Assembly: GCF_030818955.1 (NCBI RefSeq)
Contig: NZ_JAUTBF010000001.1
Location: 1,116,001 to 1,180,000, forward strand
Direction: 5' to 3'
DNA from: Microbacterium trichothecenolyticum
GTDB lineage: Bacteria; Actinomycetota; Actinomycetes; Actinomycetales; Microbacteriaceae
Length of the DNA: 64,000 nucleotides
This document shows, piece by piece, positions 25,249 to 33,089 of the stretch (its first letter is position 1; every line of letters begins with the position of its first letter). The notes beneath the pieces are model-generated. The model was not told the DNA's origin. It made no database searches and saw nothing but the letters and a program-made list of their open reading frames with translations. The position numbers were made by a program, and so were the translations under genes.

Positions 25249-26340
25249 GTGCCGACCTCCCCGGAACCGATCGAAGCCGTTTCTCAGCGACTCGACAAGT
25301 TCCTCTCCGATCAGCTATCGTACGCCGTCACCCTGGGATCCGAGGCCGAGACGCTCACTCTCGCCGGCGCCGCGGCCCTGCGCGGCGGCAAACGCCTGCG
25401 GGCCCGATTCTGCCTGTCGGGCTGGCGCGCCGTCGACGCCCTGTCGCACCCCGATACGGTCGACCTCGATGAGGCCGCCCTGGCCGTGGCCACCTCGCTC
25501 GAGATCTTCCACGCGGCGGCCCTCGTGCACGACGACCTCGTCGACAACTCCGACACCCGCCGGGGTCAGCCGGCAGCCCACCGGGCCCTGCAGCGGACGC
25601 ACGAAGACGCCGGGTGGGCGGGTGACTCCGACGCCTTCGGCCGGTCGGGTGCCATTCTGCTCGGCGACCTGCTCGTGGCATGGAGCGATGACCTGCTCGA
25701 GGAGGGCCTGTCGGGCGCCGACACCGCCGCGGCGACCCGCCGCGCGTACGCGCGCATGCGCCGCGACGTGACGATCGGGCAGTTCCTCGACGTGGCCGAG
25801 GAGTCCGCCTACGTCGTCCACCCCGACGACACGCACGCCGCGCGGGCGCTGCGCGTCGCCTCGTACAAGTCGGCGCGCTACAGCATCCAGCAACCGCTGC
25901 AGATCGGCGCGGCGCTGGCCGGCGCCGACGACGCACAGCTCGAGGCCCTCGGGCGATTCGGGCACGACGTCGGAATGGCCTTCCAACTGCGCGACGACGT
26001 GCTGGGCGTCTTCGGCGACACCGCCCTGACCGGCAAGCCCGTGGGCGACGACCTGCGCGAGGGCAAGCGCACCGTGCTCGTCGCGTATGCCCGCGAGGCG
26101 CTCGCCGTCGACGATCGCGACCGCTTCGACGCCGCCCTGGGCGACCCGGAGCTCGACGCCGATCGCATCGCCCAGCTGCAGCGCACGATCGTCGACACCG
26201 ACGCGCTCGCGCGCACCGAGGAGCTCATCGCGGACTACGCGCGCCGCGCCGACGACGCGCTGGCGGGGGCGCGCCTGTACGAGCCCGCGCTCGACGATCT
26301 GCGCGCCCTCGCGCGCGCCGCGACCGAGCGATCGGCCTGA
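25249..26340 (+). CDS. Polyprenyl (geranylgeranyl-type) diphosphate synthase
   Basis: A 363-residue trans-prenyltransferase that lengthens allylic diphosphates with isopentenyl diphosphate, for carotenoid, quinone or lipid-carrier synthesis. The first Asp-rich motif DDLVDNSD is at about 95-102 and the second, QLRDDVLGVFGD, lies near residue 245; GGKRLRAR is at 47-54. The residues before the first motif are those of short- to medium-chain synthases, and product length cannot be read reliably. Its place beside the Rv2175c homologue matches idsA2 in mycobacteria. Start GTG 25249 is leaderless. Confidence 0.93.
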   Translation: MPTSPEPIEAVSQRLDKFLSDQLSYAVTLGSEAETLTLAGAAALRGGKRLRARFCLSGWRAVDALSHPDTVDLDEAALAVATSLEIFHAAALVHDDLVDNSDTRRGQPAAHRALQRTHEDAGWAGDSDAFGRSGAILLGDLLVAWSDDLLEEGLSGADTAAATRRAYARMRRDVTIGQFLDVAEESAYVVHPDDTHAARALRVASYKSARYSIQQPLQIGAALAGADDAQLEALGRFGHDVGMAFQLRDDVLGVFGDTALTGKPVGDDLREGKRTVLVAYAREALAVDDRDRFDAALGDPELDADRIAQLQRTIVDTDALARTEELIADYARRADDALAGARLYEPALDDLRALARAATERSA

Positions 26341-26347
26341 GGCGGAG

Positions 26348-26692
26348 TCAGGCCAGGCTCACCGCGACGCGGCGCACTTCGCTCTTACGACCGGCCAGCA
26401 GCGCCTCGATCGGTGCCACGCCGATGCTCTCTTCCGGGGTGAGCAGCCAGTCGATGGTCTCGTCGTCGTCGAAGCCCGCGTCGTGCAGCACGATGATCGT
26501 TCCGCGCAGCGACGGCAGTGGTCGCCCGTCGACGATGAAGACCGCGGGAACGCGCAGCGCACCCTGCCGACGCGACCCGACGAGGTAGTTCTCGTCGAGC
26601 AGGCGACGCACACGCCCGAGGGGCTCGTCGAGGAGCTCGACGAGATCGGGAAGAGTCAGCCAGGCGGTGTCGTAACGGGAGATCTCGGTCAC
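26348..26692 (-). CDS. Rv2175c-family winged-helix DNA-binding protein
   Basis: A 114-residue protein matching the Rv2175c family: an N-terminal winged helix (WLTLPDLVELLDEPLGRVRRLLDE, about 11-34) and a C-terminal domain with GTIIVLHDAGFDDDETIDWLL. In mycobacteria Rv2175c is phosphorylated by the neighbouring kinase PknL, which abolishes DNA binding. Here the PASTA kinase gene lies 1.2 kb away on the other strand, so the same pair is likely. The GTG start has a GATAGT box six bases upstream (26699-26704). Confidence 0.88.
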   Translation of the reverse strand: MTEISRYDTAWLTLPDLVELLDEPLGRVRRLLDENYLVGSRRQGALRVPAVFIVDGRPLPSLRGTIIVLHDAGFDDDETIDWLLTPEESIGVAPIEALLAGRKSEVRRVAVSLA

Positions 26693-26698
26693 GATGCC

Positions 26699-26704
26699 AC
26701 TATC
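26699..26704 (-). promoter_or_regulatory. -10 box, leaderless start of the Rv2175c-like gene
   Basis: GATAGT on the minus strand lies exactly six bases before the GTG at 26692, the spacing seen for other leaderless genes in the window. Confidence 0.5.
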
Positions 26705-26753
26705 TCATCCTCGACCGATCACGCGATGCCGAGGCGACCCGATCTCATTCGTC

Positions 26754-26793
26754 ACATCCGTCCCACAGAACCCACGCGTTGACATCCGTCCCA
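26754..26793 (+). promoter_or_regulatory. Direct repeat with -35-like hexamer before the LysM gene
   Basis: The 12-mer ACATCCGTCCCA occurs at 26754-26765 and again at 26782-26793, 28 nt apart. The second copy is preceded by a perfect TTGACA (26779-26784). It lies 50-90 nt before the secreted LysM protein gene and may be a promoter with a regulator site. No good -10 is visible. Confidence 0.4.
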
Positions 26794-26840
26794 GGCCGTG
26801 CGAGCGTGGCGGGCAGTCGGAAGAACGGACATCCCCCACC

Positions 26841-27854
26841 ATGCGACGACTCCCCTCCCTCCCCCTGCCCACCCGCGAGAGCGCTCGCAGACGCACGGCC
26901 GCGATCTGGCCCGCGGCCGTGGCCGGCACGATCGCGCTGACCCTCGCGGGCGAGAACGCCGCCCAGGCCGCGCCGCCCGCTCCCCCGCTCGCGAGCCTGC
27001 CTCCGGCACCCCGCCCCCTTCCGGCGGCGATGACCGCGAACGCGACGGCGATGACGGCGGCATCCGTCAGCTACACGGTGCAAACGGGCGACACCGTGTG
27101 GGGCATCGCCCGCGCTCATGGGCTCGACACGGCCGCCGTGCTCGCCGCCAACGGTCTCGACGGCGCCAGCATCATCCGCCCGGGGCAGGTGCTCGCCCTG
27201 GTCGCCGCGTCCGTTCCCTCGGCGCCGGATGACGCGCCGACCGCGGCCGCCGGCACGCACGAGGTGCGCCCGGGCGACACCGTCTCGGCCATCGCCGGCG
27301 CGAACGGGGTGAGCGTCGACACCGTACTCAACGCCAACGGCCTCACGCGCGACTCGATCATCTACCCGGGCGAGGTGCTGCGGATTCCCGGTGGCGACCA
27401 GTCTCCCGCGCCGGCTCCCGCGGCCCTGCCCGCGTCCACCGCGCCCGGACTCGACGCCGAGCAGTCCGACAATGCGCGGCTCATCATCCGCATCGGACGC
27501 GAGCTCGGGGTGCCCGACCGCGGCATCGTCATCGCGCTCGGCACCGCCATGCAGGAATCATGGCTGCGCAACCTGGACTGGGGCGACCGTGACTCGCTCG
27601 GCCTCTTCCAGCAACGCCCGAGCACCGGATGGGGCAGCGCCGAGCAGATCCTCGACCGCGAGCGTTCCACCCGTGTGTTCTACGGCGGCGCCGGCGACCC
27701 CAACGGCGCGGCGACGCGTGGCCTCCTCGACATCGCCGGGTGGGAGACGCTCGCCTACGCCGACGCGGCGCAGGCGGTGCAGATCTCGGCGTACCCGGAC
27801 CGGTACGCCCCGTGGGAGCAGCCCGCGTCGACGTGGTTGGCCGTTCTGGGGTGA
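26841..27854 (+). CDS. Secreted LysM protein with a lysozyme-like C-terminal domain
   Basis: A 337-residue exported protein. A signal peptide (about 1-42, ending AAQA) is followed by two LysM modules that bind peptidoglycan (SYTVQTGDTVWGIARAHGL and THEVRPGDTVSAIAGANG). A C-terminal domain from about residue 205 has ALGTAMQESWLRN and DSLGLFQQRPS, resembling soluble-transglycosylase or lysozyme folds, with Glu in MQES as the possible catalytic residue. Its gene ends 54 nt before the PASTA kinase, so wall remodelling and wall sensing are encoded side by side. The start ATG 26841 gives the signal peptide; the longer frame would destroy it. Confidence 0.88.
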   Translation: MRRLPSLPLPTRESARRRTAAIWPAAVAGTIALTLAGENAAQAAPPAPPLASLPPAPRPLPAAMTANATAMTAASVSYTVQTGDTVWGIARAHGLDTAAVLAANGLDGASIIRPGQVLALVAASVPSAPDDAPTAAAGTHEVRPGDTVSAIAGANGVSVDTVLNANGLTRDSIIYPGEVLRIPGGDQSPAPAPAALPASTAPGLDAEQSDNARLIIRIGRELGVPDRGIVIALGTAMQESWLRNLDWGDRDSLGLFQQRPSTGWGSAEQILDRERSTRVFYGGAGDPNGAATRGLLDIAGWETLAYADAAQAVQISAYPDRYAPWEQPASTWLAVLG

Positions 27855-27896
27855 GACCGCGGTGAGCCGTTCCCCGGCCTCACAGGGGGCGCTCCG

Positions 27897-27902
27897 TAGA
27901 CT
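27897..27902 (+). promoter_or_regulatory. -10 box, leaderless start of the PASTA kinase gene
   Basis: TAGACT lies exactly six bases before the GTG start codon at 27909. There is no ribosome-binding site. Confidence 0.7.
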
Positions 27903-27908
27903 CGACCC

Positions 27909-29858
27909 GTGAGCACGAGTCAGCAGGCCGACCCGCTGATCGGCCGTCTCGTCGACGGCCGGTACCGGGTACGCGCGCGCATCGCGCGCGGCGGCATGGC
28001 GACCGTGTACGTCGCGACCGACCTGCGCCTCGAGCGCCGCGTGGCGCTGAAGGTGATGCACGGGCACCTCAGCGACGACACCGTGTTCCAGAGCCGCTTC
28101 ATCCAGGAGGCACGCTCGGCCGCACGCCTGAGCGACCCGCACGTGGTGAACGTCTTCGACCAGGGCCAGGACGGCGAGATGGCGTACCTCGTCATGGAGT
28201 ACCTGCCCGGCATCACGCTGCGAGAGCTCCTGCGCGAGCACAAGCGGCTCACGGTCGATCAGACCCTCACGATCATGGATGCCATCCTCTCGGGGCTGGC
28301 CGCCGCGCACCGCGCGGGCATCGTGCACCGCGACGTCAAGCCCGAGAACGTGCTGCTCGCCGAAGACGGGCGCATCAAGATCGGCGACTTCGGTCTCGCT
28401 CGCGCGACGACGGCCAACACGGCCAGCGGCGCGCAGCTGATGGGCACCATCGCCTACCTCGCGCCCGAGCTCGTCACACGCGGGACCGCGGACGCGCGCA
28501 GCGACATCTACTCCCTCGGCATCATGCTCTACGAGATGCTCACGGGCGAGCAGCCCTACAAGGGCGAACAGCCCATGCAGATCGCCTACCAGCACGCCAC
28601 CGATTCGGTGCCGCGGCCGAGCGCGAAGAACCCCGCCGTGCCCGAGCAACTCGACGAACTCGTGCTGTGGTCCACCGAGCGCGAGCCCGGCGACCGCCCC
28701 CTCGACGCCGGCGCGATGCTCGAACGCCTCCGCGCCGTCGAGCGAGAGCTCGGTCTGGCACCGCAGGTCGCACGGGCGGTCGCGGTCGGCACGGCGGGCC
28801 CCGCGTCCGCCGCCGAATCCCGCGAGCTCACCAAGGTACTCCCCCAGACCGCCTCGGTGCCCTCGACTCCGGCCGACGAGCCCGACAACGCGGCGCGACT
28901 TCGTACACGCACGCGTCGGCGCGCCGCCCGAGGCATCTGGACGCTGGTACTCGTGCTGCTGCTCGCGGCGGGCGCCGCCGGAACGGGCTGGTACTTCGGT
29001 TCCGGCCCGGGATCGCTCGTGGCCGTCCCCGACGTGTCACAGCGCACCTTCGCCGAGGCCGAGGCCCTGTTGACCCAGGAGCAGCTGCGCGCCCAGGCGC
29101 AAGAGGTGAACGACCGCGACATCCCCGCCGGCACGACGGTGGGGTCCGATCCCGCGCCGGGCGAACGCCTCGACAAAGAGACGGTCGTGACCGTCTTCGT
29201 CTCGGTCGGTCCGGCGACCCACCAGATTCCCGCGCTCGCGGGCAAGAGCTCCGACGAGGTCACCGGCATCCTCCAAGCGGCCTTCGTCGGCGTCGGAGAC
29301 GCCACCCGCGAGTTCTCCGACGCAGGCGACGGCGCGGTGCTCTCGGCATCCGTCATCCCCCGCTCGGGCGGGGACGCGATCGACTGCACCCAGGGCTGCA
29401 CCGTCTACGAGGGCGATGCCGCCTCGCTCGTGGTGTCGCTCGGACCGATCCCCGACGTCACCGGTAGGTCGCAGACACAGGCCGAGCGCGCCCTGAACGG
29501 CGTGGGCCTGGAAACCTCCATCAGCGAGGAGTACAGCAACTCGGTGGCATCCGGCAACGTGATCGCCATCGGCGGTCGGGACGGCGGCGGCAACTGGCGC
29601 CCCGGCGACACCGTGCCGCTGCGCGTGTCGATCGGACCGAAGCCCGTGGAGATCCCCGGCAACGTCGTCGGCATGACCATCCGCGAAGCCGTGAACACCC
29701 TCGAGAACCTCGGGTTCGAGGTGAACGCCGGCATCGACGACGGCACGCTGCCACTCGGCTTCAAGTACTGGGACATCTACAAGGTGCGCGCCACCAACCC
29801 CAAGGCGGGCACGACGGCACCGCAGGGCAGCACGATCACGCTCACGCCGACGCTCTGA
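27909..29858 (+). CDS. pknL: Serine/threonine protein kinase with four PASTA domains (PknL/PknB type)
   Basis: A 649-residue membrane kinase. The cytoplasmic kinase domain (about 19-280) has Lys48, the catalytic HRDVKPEN (140-147), DFG (160-162) and the APE-like LAPELV. A basic linker leads to one membrane helix (342-363). The outer part holds four PASTA units (about 370-649) that bind muropeptides or lipid II. By gene order (prenyl synthase, Rv2175c, kinase, aroG, plsC, fadD15) it corresponds to mycobacterial PknL, although the mycobacterial protein lacks PASTA units while the corynebacterial one has them. Likely targets nearby are the Rv2175c-like and FHA proteins. The symbol rests on synteny. 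Confidence 0.92.
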   Translation: MSTSQQADPLIGRLVDGRYRVRARIARGGMATVYVATDLRLERRVALKVMHGHLSDDTVFQSRFIQEARSAARLSDPHVVNVFDQGQDGEMAYLVMEYLPGITLRELLREHKRLTVDQTLTIMDAILSGLAAAHRAGIVHRDVKPENVLLAEDGRIKIGDFGLARATTANTASGAQLMGTIAYLAPELVTRGTADARSDIYSLGIMLYEMLTGEQPYKGEQPMQIAYQHATDSVPRPSAKNPAVPEQLDELVLWSTEREPGDRPLDAGAMLERLRAVERELGLAPQVARAVAVGTAGPASAAESRELTKVLPQTASVPSTPADEPDNAARLRTRTRRRAARGIWTLVLVLLLAAGAAGTGWYFGSGPGSLVAVPDVSQRTFAEAEALLTQEQLRAQAQEVNDRDIPAGTTVGSDPAPGERLDKETVVTVFVSVGPATHQIPALAGKSSDEVTGILQAAFVGVGDATREFSDAGDGAVLSASVIPRSGGDAIDCTQGCTVYEGDAASLVVSLGPIPDVTGRSQTQAERALNGVGLETSISEEYSNSVASGNVIAIGGRDGGGNWRPGDTVPLRVSIGPKPVEIPGNVVGMTIREAVNTLENLGFEVNAGIDDGTLPLGFKYWDIYKVRATNPKAGTTAPQGSTITLTPTL

Positions 29859-29878
29859 AGCCCCCCGTCGCCGAACGC

Positions 29879-29914
29879 AAGTCGCCCCTGACCTATGCGG
29901 GCCAGGGGCGACTT
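29879..29914. terminator. Hairpin between convergent kinase and aroG genes
   Basis: A perfect 12-bp stem (29879-29890 with 29903-29914, AAGTCGCCCCTG arm) and a 12-nt loop lie between the two convergent stop codons. T-tracts are short, so it may act as a two-way terminator of moderate strength. Confidence 0.7.
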
Positions 29915-29933
29915 CCGTGGGGATGAGCGTGGG

Positions 29934-31271
29934 TCAGCGCTTCTCAAGCTCCTCGGCCACGAGGAAGGCCAGCTCGAGGCTCTGGCGGTGGTTCAGGCGC
30001 GGGTCGCAGAGGCTCTCGTAACGGGTCGCGAGGGTGGCCTCGTCGATCTGCTCGGAGCCGCCCAGGCACTCGGTCACGTCGTCGCCGGTGAGCTCGACAT
30101 GGATGCCGCCCGGGTGCGTGCCGACGGAGCGGTGCGCCTCGAAGAACCCGCGCACCTCGTCGACGACGTCGTCGAAGCGACGCGTCTTGTAGCCGGTAGG
30201 CGTGGTGATGCCGTTGCCGTGCATCGGGTCGGTGACCCACAGCGGTGTCGCACCGGAGTCGCGGACGGCCTCGAGCAGCGGCGGCAGCGCGTCGCGGATC
30301 TTGCCCGCACCCATGCGCGTGATGAAGGTCAGGCGTCCGGGCTCGCGCTCGGGGTCGAGCTTGTCGATGAGTGCCAGGGCCGTCTCGGGCGAGGTCGTGG
30401 GACCGAGCTTGACGCCGATGGGGTTGCGGATGCGCGAGAAGTAGTCGACGTGCGCGCCGTCGAGCTCGCGCGTGCGCTCACCGATCCACTGGAAGTGCGA
30501 CGAGGTGTTGTAGGGCAGGCCGGTGCGCGAGTCGATGCGGGTCATCGGGCGCTCGTAGTCCATGAGCAGACCCTCGTGCCCGGTGTAGAACTCCACGCGC
30601 GTCAGCTCGTCGAAGTCGGCGCCCGCCGCCTCCATGAACTTGATGGCACGGTCGATCTCGGTGGCCATCGACTCGTACGCCTGGTTCGCCGGCGTGCTCG
30701 CGAACCCCTTGTTCCAGCTGTGCACCTCGCGGAGGTCGGCGAAGCCACCTTGCGTGAAGGCGCGGATGAGATTCAGCGTCGACACGGCCGTGTGGTAGCC
30801 CTTGAGCAGGCGCGCGGGATCGGCCTTGCGGGACTCTTCCGTGAAGTCGTAGCCGTTGACGATGTCGCCCCGGTAGGCCGGCAGCGTGACGTCGCCACGC
30901 GTCTCGGTGTCGCTCGAACGCGGCTTGGCGAACTGGCCCGCCATGCGGCCCATCTTCACCACGGGCATCGACGCGCCATACGTGAGCACGACGGCCATCT
31001 GAAGCACCGTCTTGATGCGATTGCGGATCTGCTCGGCGGTCGCACCGGCGAACGTCTCGGCGCAGTCACCGCCTTGCAGGAGGAACGCTTGACCGGCGGC
31101 GGCTCGAGCGAGACGATCGCGCAGGATGTCGACTTCGCCGGCGAACACCAGCGGCGGAAGAGACGCCAACTCTGCGGATGCCGCGGCCACCGCGCCCTCG
31201 TCATACCACTGCGGCTGCTGCTTGATGGGCAGGGTTCGCCAGTGGTCGAGGTCGTGGAGCTGCTGATTCAC
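29934..31271 (-). CDS. aroG: 3-deoxy-7-phosphoheptulonate synthase, class II
   Basis: DAHP synthase joins phosphoenolpyruvate and erythrose 4-phosphate, the first shikimate-pathway step. The 445-residue protein is of the class II (plant/actinobacterial) type: FLLQGGDCAETF, MPVVKMGRMAGQFAKPRSS, GDIVNGYDF, ITRMGAGKIRD and VTDPMHGNG. The GTG start has a TAGACT box six bases upstream that overlaps the plsC stop codon, so the gene has its own leaderless promoter although it follows plsC by 9 nt. Confidence 0.96.
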   Translation of the reverse strand: MNQQLHDLDHWRTLPIKQQPQWYDEGAVAAASAELASLPPLVFAGEVDILRDRLARAAAGQAFLLQGGDCAETFAGATAEQIRNRIKTVLQMAVVLTYGASMPVVKMGRMAGQFAKPRSSDTETRGDVTLPAYRGDIVNGYDFTEESRKADPARLLKGYHTAVSTLNLIRAFTQGGFADLREVHSWNKGFASTPANQAYESMATEIDRAIKFMEAAGADFDELTRVEFYTGHEGLLMDYERPMTRIDSRTGLPYNTSSHFQWIGERTRELDGAHVDYFSRIRNPIGVKLGPTTSPETALALIDKLDPEREPGRLTFITRMGAGKIRDALPPLLEAVRDSGATPLWVTDPMHGNGITTPTGYKTRRFDDVVDEVRGFFEAHRSVGTHPGGIHVELTGDDVTECLGGSEQIDEATLATRYESLCDPRLNHRQSLELAFLVAEELEKR

Positions 31272-31277
31272 CCCGCA

Positions 31278-31283
31278 AGTCTA
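31278..31283 (-). promoter_or_regulatory. -10 box of aroG overlapping the plsC stop codon
   Basis: On the minus strand TAGACT starts with the TAG stop codon of plsC and ends six bases before the aroG GTG. Promoter and stop codon share the same three bases. Confidence 0.7.
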
Positions 31284-31994
31284 GTGGCGCGAGGTCGGCG
31301 CCTTGGCCGCGCGGGCGGTGGCCAGGCGGTCCTTCACCGTCGAGGCGTAGACGTCTTCGTAGCGCTGCTCGCCCAGGCGCTGCAACGCCACCATGATCTC
31401 GTCGGTGACGCTGCGCAGCACGTAGCGATCGCCCTCCATGCCCTCGAAGCGCGAGAAATCGAGGGGCTCGCCGATCACGATGCCGACGCGGCCCACACGC
31501 GGCAGACGCCGGCCGATGGGCATGACAGCCCCGGTGTCGACCATGACGACCGGAACGACCGGGACTCGGGCTTCGAGCGCCATGCGGGCGATACCCGTGC
31601 GTCCGCGGTACAGGGTGCCGTCGGGGCTGCGTGTGCCCTCGGGATAGATGCCCAGCAGCTCGCCGCGACCGAGCACGCCCAAGCCGGTGTTGAGCGAGGC
31701 CTCCGACGCCTTGCCGCCGGAGCGGTCGATGGGCAGCTGCCCGGTCGCGGTGAAGAACAGGCGTGTGGCCCAGCCCTTCAGGCCCTTGCCGGTGAAGTAG
31801 TCGCTTTTGGCGAGGAACGCCATCCGACGATCGATCATCAGCGGCAGGAAGATCGAGTCCGAGAACGACAGGTGATTGCTGGCGAGGATCGCCGCGCCCT
31901 CGGTGGGGATGTTGCGCCGGCCCACCATCCACGGGCGGAACACGGCCTTGATGACCGGTCCGATGACCACGTATTTCATGAGCCAGTAGAACAT
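31281..31994 (-). CDS. 1-acyl-sn-glycerol-3-phosphate acyltransferase (PlsC family)
   Basis: A 237-residue membrane-associated acyltransferase that makes phosphatidic acid from lysophosphatidic acid. The catalytic NHLSFSDS (HX4D, about 40-47) and the phosphate-binding YPEGTRSPDG (about 117-126) are intact; a hydrophobic N-terminus could anchor it. The start lies 2 nt after the glucokinase stop, so both are co-transcribed. It matches Rv2182c in the conserved actinobacterial order. Other lysophospholipid acceptors are possible. Confidence 0.92.
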   Translation of the reverse strand: MFYWLMKYVVIGPVIKAVFRPWMVGRRNIPTEGAAILASNHLSFSDSIFLPLMIDRRMAFLAKSDYFTGKGLKGWATRLFFTATGQLPIDRSGGKASEASLNTGLGVLGRGELLGIYPEGTRSPDGTLYRGRTGIARMALEARVPVVPVVMVDTGAVMPIGRRLPRVGRVGIVIGEPLDFSRFEGMEGDRYVLRSVTDEIMVALQRLGEQRYEDVYASTVKDRLATARAAKAPTSRH

Positions 31995-31996
31995 CG

Positions 31997-32932
31997 TCAG
32001 CGCTCCTTCCCGGCGAGGTCGGCGACCCCGATGAGACCGGCGTCGTTGCCCAGGCGCGCGATCGCGAACTCCGCGACCGGACGTTCACCGTATCCCGGCA
32101 GCGACGTCTCGTACGCGAGCTTGACCGGCTCCAGCAGATCGGTCCCGAGCTGGGCGACCCCGCCGCCGATCACGAAGACCTCCGGGTCGAGCACGGCCTG
32201 GAAGCCGCCGCACGCTTCGCCCAAAGCCGTCGCCACGCGGCGCAGGGCCTCGACGGCGCCCGGGTCGCCCGCCAGCACCAGACGGGAGACCGCCGGGCCC
32301 GGGATGGCCCCCTTCTCGGCGCGGATCGCCGCGAGAGCCGCCCCGATCCCGCCCTCGTCGGCGATGGCGTTCGCCTCGCGCTGCAGGGCGCGTCCGGAGG
32401 CGTACTGCTCGAGGCATCCGTTCTGCCCGCAGCCGCACGCGTACCCGCCGCGCACGAAGCGCATGTGGCCGAGCTCGGCACCGATGCCGTGACCGCCGCG
32501 GAAGAGCTCGCCGTCGGTGACGACGGCGCCGCCGACGCCGGTGCCCATCGTGAGCATGACCATGTCACGCGCACCCCGACCCGCGCCGAAACGGTACTCG
32601 CCCCAGCCCGCGGCATTGGCGTCGTTCTCGATCGTGACGGGAGCGTCGAGGCGCTGCTCGAGCCGGGCGCGCAGTGGCTCGTCGCGCCAGTCGATGTTGG
32701 GGGCGTAGATGACGGTGCTGCGGTCGCGGCTGATGAAGCCGGCGGCGGCGACGCCGATGGCGTGGACGTCGTGCGCGCGGCGCAGGTGGTCGGCCATGTC
32801 GACCACGGCATCCACGAGGGCCGACGGATCGATGGGCGTGTCGACGCGGAGCTTCTCGACGATGCTGCCGTCTTCGTCGACGACGCCTCCGGCGATCTTC
32901 GTGCCCCCGATATCGATGCCGACGTTGCGCAC
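31997..32932 (-). CDS. ROK-family glucokinase
   Basis: A 311-residue sugar kinase. The ATP/phosphate motif VGIDIGGTKIAG is at about 4-15, with DNDANAAGWGE-like ENDANAAGWGEY in the middle, and the ROK zinc site GYACGCGQNGCLEQYASG at about 167-184. It probably phosphorylates glucose using ATP or polyphosphate. The GTG at 32932 is favoured by GGAAGGGAG just upstream; the frame is open further but without support. It is the first gene of the glk-plsC pair. Confidence 0.93.
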   Translation of the reverse strand: MRNVGIDIGGTKIAGGVVDEDGSIVEKLRVDTPIDPSALVDAVVDMADHLRRAHDVHAIGVAAAGFISRDRSTVIYAPNIDWRDEPLRARLEQRLDAPVTIENDANAAGWGEYRFGAGRGARDMVMLTMGTGVGGAVVTDGELFRGGHGIGAELGHMRFVRGGYACGCGQNGCLEQYASGRALQREANAIADEGGIGAALAAIRAEKGAIPGPAVSRLVLAGDPGAVEALRRVATALGEACGGFQAVLDPEVFVIGGGVAQLGTDLLEPVKLAYETSLPGYGERPVAEFAIARLGNDAGLIGVADLAGKER

Positions 32933-33039
32933 CGCGCTCCCTTCCGGGCCCGCCGCACGACCGGCCCGGAGAAGTCTAGCCATCCCAGACACCCGGCGTT
33001 CGAACGCGCGTCACCCGGTGTCGTCGCCGAAGATTCGCA

Positions 33040-33045
33040 TAGACT
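33040..33045 (+). promoter_or_regulatory. -10 box of the acyl-CoA ligase gene
   Basis: TAGACT lies 44 nt before the GTG start at 33090. Unlike the leaderless genes, this one has a leader with a strong GAAGGAG ribosome-binding site. Confidence 0.55.
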
Positions 33046-33089
33046 CGACGCATCGATCGACACATTTTTCCGGTACCGAAGGAGTTGCC

